Shown: positions 1 to 9,475 of the stretch, one piece after another
Numbering within the stretch: position 1 is the first letter of the stretch
How the letters are laid out: each line of letters begins with the position of its first letter
Source of the DNA: Bolinopsis microptera
Taxonomy: Eukaryota; Ctenophora; Tentaculata; Lobata; Bolinopsidae
Assembly: GCF_026151205.1 (NCBI RefSeq)
Contig: NC_087078.1
Span: 16,883,118 to 16,943,117 of the forward strand
DNA: 60,000 nucleotides
Direction: 5' to 3'
Made by a program: the position numbers and the translations under genes
The notes under the pieces: model-generated
Database searches by the model: none
Told to the model about the DNA's origin: nothing
What the model saw: the letters and a program-made list of their open reading frames with translations, nothing else

Positions 1-1842
1 TTCAATGATATCAGGAGGGATAACCCCAGCCGACATGGCTGACAAATGGACTATTGAAGCGTTGAAGACACTCCTGATGGAGTTTAAGCGGAGGGCATAC
101 ACTCTAGGAAACATGAAACCTCGGGATACCATATTGGTCGGGGACGTTCTAAACATAGACGAACAAGTGAGCATCACTTAAAAAGACCAAATTGATTCAC
201 ACTACTATTTCTTTGTGTAGTTGGGAAGGGGGAGGGAGGGGGTGTCGTATTTTACATAATATGATACCCAAGATACTGTGGCAGTGTGGTTCGTTACAAA
301 CTACAACATTACAGACCGTAGCTGGAATAAGGTACGAGGTTACGCTAGAGCTCGGCATCTCAAACAGTCCCATGTGCAAAAGACTATCTCGGAATGGCGT
401 TGTGAGCACCAAAGCCTGCGATGATCGTGAAAATGTGAGTTGATTTTAAAACATCAGGGGTTTAAATAAATACACGATACCTGGGCATATTAAAGTATAT
501 TAAAATGTAGGTTTTTTTTCCAATTTTGACCCGGAGATATACTTTAATATACAACAATTCTCACCAAGTTCCTGTGAAGTCATTTCGGCTGGATATATTT
601 GGTTTATGGGCCCTTATGTGGCGGGAAATTTAACTTTCGCCCACATTTTGAAGATAGTATGATTTAAAATGTTCACTCAATCTCAGATTAAAAGGCAGTA
701 GTGCCATCGCCATTTTCTGTTTTGGATTAATCAGGAATCCCGGATAATTTGCGAAACATGATTCGTCATTCTCGCTTATTTTTGTTCCGGCGAAAAAAAG
801 GAAATTGCGAACGGTGAAGACTGCTTATAAACTGTTTTCCCGGCAGATCGGCATAGCAATCCTATCCGCAGTCAACACAGCTTGGATGGACCCACCATGG
901 CACTACTTCCGTTACACAGATACTGGAGGTAGCCCCTCGAAAGAACTCTTCTGGGGAGAAGATGATCCCATTTTCGTGAATGACGACGAATATACCGAAG
1001 AGTCTCTATTCTACGTGGACAATGAGGACAATGAGTATAATGGCAACAAAACAACAACACCTAATAATAATGATGGATATGAATATGGTGGTGGTTTGCT
1101 TGGATCTTCGCCTTATGCTATTGGTAATGAGAACGATGATGATAATAATGATGGTTATGAATATGGTGTTGGTTTGCTTGGATCTTCGCCTTATGGTATT
1201 GGTAATGAGAACGATGATGATTATAATGATGGTTATGAATATGGCGGTGGTTTGCTTGGATCTTCGCCTTATGGTATTGGTAATGAGAACGATGATGATT
1301 ATAATGATGGTTATGAATATGGTGGTGGTTTGCTTGGATCTTCGCCTTATGGCGGTGGTTTGCTTGGATCTTCGCCTTATGGTATTGGTAATGAAAACGA
1401 TGATGATAATAGTGATGGATATGAATATGGCGGTGGTTTGCTTGGATCTTCGCCTTATGCTATTGGTAATGAGAACGATAATGATTATAATGATGGTTAT
1501 GAATATGGTGGTGGTTTGCTTGGATCTTCGCCTTATGGCGGTGGTTTGCTTGTATCTCCGCCTTATGCTATTGGTAATGAGAACGATGATGATTATAATG
1601 ATGGATATGAATATGGCGGTGGTTTGCTTGGATCTTCGCCTTATGCTATTGGTAATGAGAACGATGATGATTATAATGATGGTTATGAATATGGTGGTGG
1701 TTTGCTTGGATCTTCGCCTTATGGCGGTGGTTTGCTTGTATCTCCGCCTTATGGTATTGTTAATGAGAACGATGATGATTATAATGATGGATATGAATAT
1801 GGCGGTGGTTTGTTTGGATCTTCGCCTTATGGTATTGTATGA
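1..1842 (+). CDS. Cystatin-domain protein with a long tandem-repeat tail (5'-partial, 3 exons visible)
   Basis: Exons 1-166, 315-434 and 847-1842 join in phase 0 with donors GTGAGC and GTGAGT and acceptors ACATTACAG and TTCCCGGCAG. The first exon ends in E-Q and the second begins T-V-A-G, so splicing rebuilds the cystatin first-hairpin motif Q-x-V-x-G (QTVAG) followed by IRYEVTLELG. Upstream, GGITPADMADKW and an amphipathic helix resemble the cystatin N-terminus. Exon 3 supplies AWMDPPW, which can serve as the second hairpin with its conserved Trp. Cystatins are reversible inhibitors of papain-like cysteine proteases; type-2 forms are secreted. The signal peptide would lie left of the window. 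After an acidic linker the protein runs into nine repeats (1069-1839) and stops at 1840. The tail is not part of any cystatin I know. The domain call rests on motif order and spacing; inhibitory activity is inferred. Confidence 0.72.
1069..1839 (+). repeat. Coding tandem repeat, nine 78-bp units (26 aa)
   Basis: The units read roughly NDGYEYGGGLLGSSPY then (G/A)IGNENDDDY. Units 4, 6 and 8 carry an extra GGGLLGSSPY or GGGLLVSPPY block. Units 5-6 and 7-8 look like a duplicated dimer, because both second members have the same VSPPY variant. Composition is Gly, Tyr, Asn, Asp and Ser with no Cys or Lys, suggesting an extended, acidic, possibly adhesive or matrix tail. Confidence 0.9.
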
Positions 1843-2162
1843 ATACATTAAAAACTGCTAGACAATCACAATGCATGTCATGTTCATTTTTTGTATTAAT
1901 TTACCGTACAGTATTTATTAGTCTTGTATTTACTTAGCGTTGTATGTTCATTGGAGAACGGACTGATTTTGGTATGATTTTTGTGTCAAGACTGCAAGGA
2001 TTTAGTTATTTGAATTGAAAGTTTATAATTTATACACTATTTTTGCGTTGAACAATTTCCTTTACCTAAAAAAAGCAGTTTCCCTTGGTCGCATATACGG
2101 AATTATCAGAAATTTTGAAACATTAAAGACTCTCACTTGTGCAGTGGCGTAACGTATGTACC
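1843..2162 (+). other. 3' flank of the cystatin gene
   Basis: ATTAAA at 1848-1853, just after the stop codon, is a possible polyadenylation signal. The rest is AT-rich and holds no gene that I can see. Confidence 0.35.
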
Positions 2163-3694
2163 ACCTTATCGGACCTTATTTGGACGGACATTAATTGAAC
2201 GCTGGAGGCCTTAACGTTCATTTTAATGTCCGTTCAAATAAAGTCCGTTCATTTAAGGTCCGTCCAAGTTAAAGTCCGTTGAATTTTTTTCAAAAATTCG
2301 AACTTTTTGTCCAGAATATGACAACTATATACTATGAGAACTTTATTGTGCCGTAAGTTAACGACGGAAAGGTTCTCCTTGGTATGCCGGAGGCACAGAA
2401 AACTCTACTAGTATATGATGTTTTCAAGGGGCACTTTGCGGAAAAAGTCAACTAAATTATGGCACTCAACAACATAGTTCATGAGCTAGTCCCCGCCAAC
2501 ATTACAAACTTGTTCCAGCCTCTACATATATTACGGTAAATCGTGTTGCCAAGGATATTGTCTATTAGACGAGACTAAAGAGTTTCTCCAATATAAAATT
2601 GAAGCGCTTGGTACATCGACTTTAATTCTATTTTAAGTCTATATAATTATCTGCACCCGGGAATTAAAAACTGCAAAATCTTGCAGCTTCGGGAAATTAT
2701 ATTACCACATTCCACAATGATATCAGAGTTCAGACTATGTAATTCAACGAAAATAAATCCCATGGAAAAAGCGCTCTTGATGAATCGCTAATGAGAGCAG
2801 GAACTGGAAAAAGGACGGTCAAGCAAAACCCTTGCAAATCTGATCGAAGATATTCCCTCTAAGAGTTACTCCCAAGCTCCCACACTGTGAAACACTAAAT
2901 CATGTCGAGTCCTAAATAATGGTGATCAGCGCAGACCAAACAGCAAAGCCAAAAAAAAGAAAAGGGGGGACCGGGGAACCCCCAACCCATATGTAGGCGT
3001 AGCTGAGACACCTCACAGCAATTAGACCAAAGTGGCTCTTGCTTGTGAAAGGTGTATCAACTCCCCGCTTGGTTCAGCTAGGGCCTAGGCCTGATGGAGT
3101 TCTTTTCCAATTATTCAATTAGACAGTTATATATAGTATAGCCTTCTGAAGCAGTCCAAAGGTGAGCCAGAAAGGAGGTTAACTTATTTTGCCAGCTGTT
3201 GTGAGCCTAATGATCATTATGAAAGTCTAGAAATAGAGATCAAGTTTCTAGCTGACTCATTGAAACTGAAAAGACGTTGAAACTGGGATAAAAAACATTA
3301 CACGAACGCCCAAAAAGATGAACCAATTGATATGAGCAACGTTTAAAATTGAACAGCGTTTTAACGTTGTATTCAAATTTAGATTGTGAATGAAAAGTTC
3401 TTAAACGTTTTATAGGCCATCGTTGGTTAATTTTAAAGGTTAATTTTTTAACGTTGAACTATTTCATGCACGAAAACCCATTTGATGAAGATGATATGCG
3501 ATATTAAACATTGATCATGTACACTTCTTTTACTGCTAAAAATCATTTTCTGAAATAAAAAAAAGTTTTAAAAAATGAAAAAAATTCGGATTTTTAATGG
3601 TTTTGAGTGCCTTCTAGCGTTCATATTAATGTCCGTTCATAATTATGTCCGTTCATATAATGTCCGTCCAAATAACTATAAGGTCTGATAAGGT
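2163..3694. mobile_element. Non-autonomous DNA element with GTCCGTTC-type inverted ends
   Basis: The left end (2163-2210) starts ACCTTATCGGACCTTATT and goes on TGGACGGACATTA. The right end (3605-3694) is its imperfect reverse complement, ending GTCTGATAAGGT. The left side also carries an internal fold-back arm (2215-2280) with repeated GTCCGTTCAAATAAAGTCCG motifs. No transposase is visible inside. The same motifs recur at 55384-55495, 56418-56487 and 56521-56614, so this is a dispersed family. It lies next to the DENN exon at 3798. Confidence 0.6.
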
Positions 3695-3797
3695 ATGTAT
3701 GGGTATATTCAAATCATTAACTAAAACGTGCAGCTTAGGTAGTCGTGCAGTAAATATTGCAAAATTGTCAACACTCATTATTTGATTTTGAACAAAC

Positions 3798-3925
3798 CTG
3801 CATTTCATCGTTATCAAGATCCACTAGAACTAGCTCTTCACCCCATATTCTTCTAGCTCGTTCTTCAAGTGACTTGTGGAGACCTATCAACAGAGGCATT
3901 GGAGCCGCAACGTAGTCTATCAGAG
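3798..3925 (-). CDS. DENN gene exon (APMPLLIG)
   Basis: Acceptor CCCAATTTCAG, donor GTTTGT. Two bases complete an Ala codon, then LIDYVAAPMPLLIGLHKSL and later EELVLVDLDNDEMQ. This closes the catalytic core. I find no later exon in the window. Confidence 0.9.
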
Positions 3926-6900
3926 CTGAAATTGGGTTCAAACTTCAAATCTTCCCAAGACTCCGGAGTTTGATAATTAACATTTTCGAATCATGTACTA
4001 TACGTCGTCCTCAATAGTAAATATAGTACACAAAGCACATACCACTGTGTATTTAAACACATTAGTGCTGTGGAGTGTGGAGCGCTTCTCTAAGAAATAA
4101 TGTACTAAAAGCTCATCACTTGTATTATAAGAATTCCTACATATTACTTAACCGTACTACTAAAGAAGTGGATTCCATTGTGCCACATTGTACAAGTGTT
4201 ACTAATACTGGTAACCCGACACACATAGGTCCAAGTCGTTATTAACACGCGGATTTTTATTTTTACTATATATGGTTACAGTGTGAGTTTTGAAGCGTAA
4301 GTAATTCGGTTACAGTTCAGCCGTTCTTCTGTGAAACAGATAACGACAAGTAGTATTCTGGGAGTATAAATACGCCCATATTTTGACGGTGTGAATTTTA
4401 TTAAATTTGTGAGAGGACAGCAATTTGTTACACACTAAGAAACGCCATATTCAGGGTTTCGAGTAATAAGGGATCAGACATGGGGTCAAGGAGCACTTGA
4501 TGTAATCAAATAAATATTCTCAAGAAATTCTACTCCTTACAGTAAATTTGATTAATTGGGTTTGCTCATCATGAACCTTCAATTTCAGGTTATAATTATG
4601 TTAACGAAACTTTATTATAATATGTAAAACATGGCATCATGCGGTCACAGAATAGGTATGATTAGAAAGCCATTGCACAATGACGTATCGATGTGATATG
4701 AGTTCCTACAAAATCGGTATTAATGAATCCAGAATCGCATATTTTATAAATTTTTGAATAACAAGTGGGTTTTTGTGGTATAAAAAAGAGGGGTACTGAC
4801 TGACTGACTGACTGACTGACTGACTGACTGACTGACTGACTGACTGACTGACTGACTGACTGACTGATTGACTGACTTGACTGACTGACTGACTGACTGA
4901 CCTTCAGGGAGAACAGGTATGAAGACATGTTGCCAGTACATGGGAAATAACAAATCCCGGGCAGCGTATACCTGAAAATGAGTAATTAAAACACTTCCCT
5001 CGCAGAAATTTTGTCGGATTTTCAATGACTATCTTTGAATATGAAAAAATACTGAACCAGTACCTGTTTCCAAAGCTAGGGACATGAGGAATTTCCAATC
5101 ACGGAGTATCCCGCCCATAATTTGCTATTTACATAGTTAACATTCCAGATAAAAGTACGTGAAATCTTCAGGAAAGTCTATCAAACTATTAAGAGATTTA
5201 ATCTAATTTGAGCACCAGATAGATTAATATATACGTTCCCCATCATACATTTGTCATGAAATATGGGGACAAGATATTACACTGTCATCGGGGATCAAGT
5301 TGGTATTTGCGCATCATTCATCACACCAAGGTATAACTATCACAATAATACGTCATGTTCTTTGATATCTTATCAAGTATGGACTATAATTAACATGGAA
5401 TTTATGTTAGTTACTAGTTATATATAGTAATAACTAATCAGTAATACACTTGAACGCTGTCAAACGTAATGACCGAAAGCAAAGTGCGTTATAAATTATG
5501 TAAGAGACATAAATAACACTTTGCTACATTTCTCACAGATATCATTTGTTATTCTACGTCATCATCTATCACATAGAGAGAAGCCGTTATCTATTGTCAT
5601 TACCTGTGCTTTACTAAATCGTCATTAACAACACCCCGCCCCGCCCCGCCCCGCCCCGACACTTCACACTTTCTTCATCCAAAACAATGTGCATATCCCA
5701 TCACTTCACCAGTCATCCGTGACACGTCGGTTTAAAAAAGCTTGCACTTTCGTCAGCATATCTTGGCTATTTGCAAGTCAAGCGCCGCAAGCTAGAGTTG
5801 CATAGCTGGGGCATGACTCACTGCATGCCACCGCTGGTTCGTCAAGCAGGTGGCAGGACGCATGTGTCAGCTGATACGAATTAGTAAAAATGCTCTACCA
5901 TACTTTTAGGTTGATAACGGTTAAACCACAACTCAACGAATCAACAACTTACTGGGGAGTGAGAGCCAAATCTAGTGCAAATCGATCAACAAAAGCCCAT
6001 ACTTTGGCTATATTTAGAAAGTTACATCACCCACTCCGCACAGCTCTACAGCTATAATATGATACTTTGCAATTTGATTACGCGCTGCGCACGTGAGACC
6101 ACGAGGGCGTCACGTGATAGACTAAGTGAGATGTCGTGAGAGCACGTGCGTACTGCGTATTACAGCACGCTGAGCCGCAGCTCGGTCACGTGGGCAGCCC
6201 AGCGTTTTCATTGGTGCGACGCGCGTCACGAGGGGGCCTCGTGACAGCACGGCCCACTTCCAAATAAGGCGTATTTGGGAGTAACTAGGAGGCGGAGTGC
6301 TGACGTATGTTAGTGCGTAATGCCAAGGCAAGGCATGTGGGCCTATATTAGGAAGCCTGCACATCAGCACAGATTATTTAAAGAGCTTGCAAAGACTTTG
6401 CAGTCATTCGTAATCTTGTCGTTTGTGTTTCGTGTAACTTGTGCAGTGTAGACAGTTTTTTTTATCATTCGACCTAGAAGTCTACCCCTGGAAAAGCCTA
6501 ATCAACCCGAAAAACAGTCAGAACAGCTGAAAAAGACCTCAGAAGAATCAGAAAAAGTCAGTACTAAATCAAGTAAGCAGAAAATGGCACTAGCAATGGT
6601 CAGTACACCAGACGCCGCAAAGGAATTGTTCGGTGGATTATGGGACCAAAACACAGACCTTTATCAGGCTTATCAGAATTTGACCACAACCAAACCAGAA
6701 AAAACTTCCAGTTTCTCCTACCATGACTCTCGACCCTCATCCAGCTGTGGGATCCGGGGGACTCAAATGCCATACATTCCAGTCACAACATCCTACATAC
6801 CAGTAACCTGTGCTCCGTCTACATCCTACATTCCCATCGCTAGCAGCACCCCGTCCTACGTTCCCGCCGCGTGTCCTACCCCTCCTACCTACATACCCCC

Positions 6901-9433
6901 TACCAGCGTCTCTCACGCTAGCCCCATCTCATGTGGAAGCAGCACCTGCAGCGACACCAGTAAAACTGAAAGCATGGACAGTTCCAGCAGTTTTAGCGGG
7001 GCACCCGGACCTATTACTGGCGCTTCTGTTAACGACTCTATCAACATGGCCCTCCTACTTCTTCATCACTCTCAAAAGAAAGTGAGTACAGTTTCATATC
7101 ATGTTCTAGACTTTACACTGTCTTATCAAGCCAGTTTCTTTAATAATTTAACATGCTAGAACTCTCATTGTCCTGGTGAGAGGGGTCTAAACAAATAACT
7201 AAAAGTAGCTCCTCCGTGTGTAACAAGGAGTATTGACATTTTGGTCACGAATATATGCGAATAGCATATTACATAATTATGAGTGTACACATATTTTATA
7301 TTTTCTGAGTCACTTGTCCATTGCCGTATGGCACTGGCATGTTATAATACCAAAGTTTTTAGAATCCGTTTAAACCATGTTTATTCACTTATCAAATATC
7401 TCGAGCCATTCTAACCGACCTGATTTTTTCAGATTCTATCGAAAGATGAAGAAGAGAAGCGTAGGATAAGGAGAGAAAGGAATAAGATCGCAGCGACTAA
7501 GTGTCGGCAGAAAAGACGAGCACATAGCACCAATGTGGACAGCGAATATAACCAGGTATGTTTAGTACTTAATTCTAATTAATTCCTATTGTAATCATGC
7601 AGATAGGATTTCTTTTATATATCCGTGCGATTTCTCTAGATATTTGATCCTTCGTTCAGTTTTTACTTTCGAAACTCCTGCCTGCTCATAACAAAATGTG
7701 GTTTTGACTTTTGACCACTGCACCACGTTTCCTAAATTGAATTTCCTGTTTATTTCTTAATCTGACTTGTAAACTCACCAAACTTTCTACCCCAGGTTAT
7801 CGCTAAAACGAAGCACCTGGAAGAGCAAATCGGGGCTTTACAGAGAGAAAAAGAAGAGCTGAAACAGCTGCTGGAGACCCACTACTGCCACAAACCCACC
7901 ACCCCGGGCTTCTCACAAGATCTCCCTCCCTCCACCTTCGCTGAACTATTCGTCAAAAGAGAGCCTGAGACGCCCAGTATGAAGCAAGAGCTGGATCCTT
8001 TCAACTGACGGACTATTATTTGAGCTGTTTTTAATAGCTGTTTTCGGGTTGGAAATAGGCTTTTTCTTCAGATTACTTCAAGTCGAGTGTTTTTATGATA
8101 TCAGTGTTAATACTTAAGAACGCTGGTTTTGTACTCAGAATCTGTACCCTTTATTGGTGTTGGGACAGAGATTTTTATGGAACACGAGGGAGTTTAACTG
8201 AAATGGAGGTTGTATGCTACTAAAAATAATACTTGGATTCTTGGACACTTATAAACTGACTATGTCGAACAATTGTTAGCGTACTCTAGTGGTTACCATG
8301 GTAACGTGGCTCTAGTCCTCCTCATCTTAGTAGGGTATATTTTTGGGGTTTTTAATCTAAAAAAGGAATAATTACGATGTGTTACTTGTTAGTTATTTAG
8401 ATTTAACTGAGTGTTTTATGACTGTTTGACCAATGATTTGTTAAGTTTCCTACTTATTTTTACGGTTAAATTCACTTCAAATTTTAAACTTCCGGATGGG
8501 TGACATAGGTTAAAGTTTTGTAAAATTTTTACATGTTTTTCAGCATTTATATGGTCCGCATGTAGGATGCGGATTCACCCTGTGTTTTTTTTTCTAATCT
8601 GCTTATTTAAGATTATCAAGTAATTTATTTTTGTTTTGAAATACCCTGTATTATTTGTGCTCTCTTCTGTTACATCTACCAAACCGTAGCTGGACTATAG
8701 TAGCTAGTAGCTACCATATCCAAGTAAACACAGAAACCAACAAAATATTACACATAGATAGTGTCATATTACCCCACACACGCACACACACACAACTAAC
8801 TACGAGACTTACACAAAGTATGTGAGTTGAGCCGCGCGTGAAAAACAGAATGCTGAAATTTCTCACGCTACTCTCTAACCTGACACCCGACAACTTACGG
8901 CTGCTGAGCACCTATCCAGCGAATCAGACACCAGAATAATTCTCCTCTCCATGATGAGGGCCATGTAGAGTGTGTAGAGGCACCGTGTGTTGAGCAGAGG
9001 AAGGAGGGTAGACTGGTTCCTGTTTTCTGAGAGGGACACCAGCCCTTGGTGATCTGGTACAGACAGCTTGCAGAGCTGGGGAGTGAGGATATTAGTTGTT
9101 AGGAGTGGGTATGGAGCAGCCTGATTGTTTTGTGGCTGTCTCATTTTGGGGCTAAAAATGGTAATGATGGAGGTGGTAGTTTCACTGGGTAGGGTTTGGA
9201 GTGAATATAAGTGCGACATTTCTGAAGAATCTAACGCTCTGACTTTATTTATATTCATTATTGATGTTGCTTAAGAAGGTTGGGAGTCCATTTATAAGGG
9301 TGACCTAGCAAAGTGTCAGATTTTCATTTTATAAGGGGGAGCTAGCAAGGAGGTAAAGTATAGCTGCAAGTCATGGCTATTTTTGGAGTGTTAGCATTGT
9401 AAGGGTGAGAATCCGTAACATCGCCGCTTCAAC

Positions 9434-9475
<42 letters not shown>

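Noticed and set aside
980-1861. Two further long open frames over the cystatin repeat tail (293 aa on +, 280 aa on -)
   Set aside because: The 78-bp unit is a multiple of three and lacks stops in these frames by composition. They are shadows of the real frame, with unnatural Met/Leu or Ile/Thr repeats.
4662-5025. Ser-Gln-Ser-Val repeat proteins on minus
   Set aside because: Translation of the GACT microsatellite. Only the flanking DENN exon in one of these frames is real.
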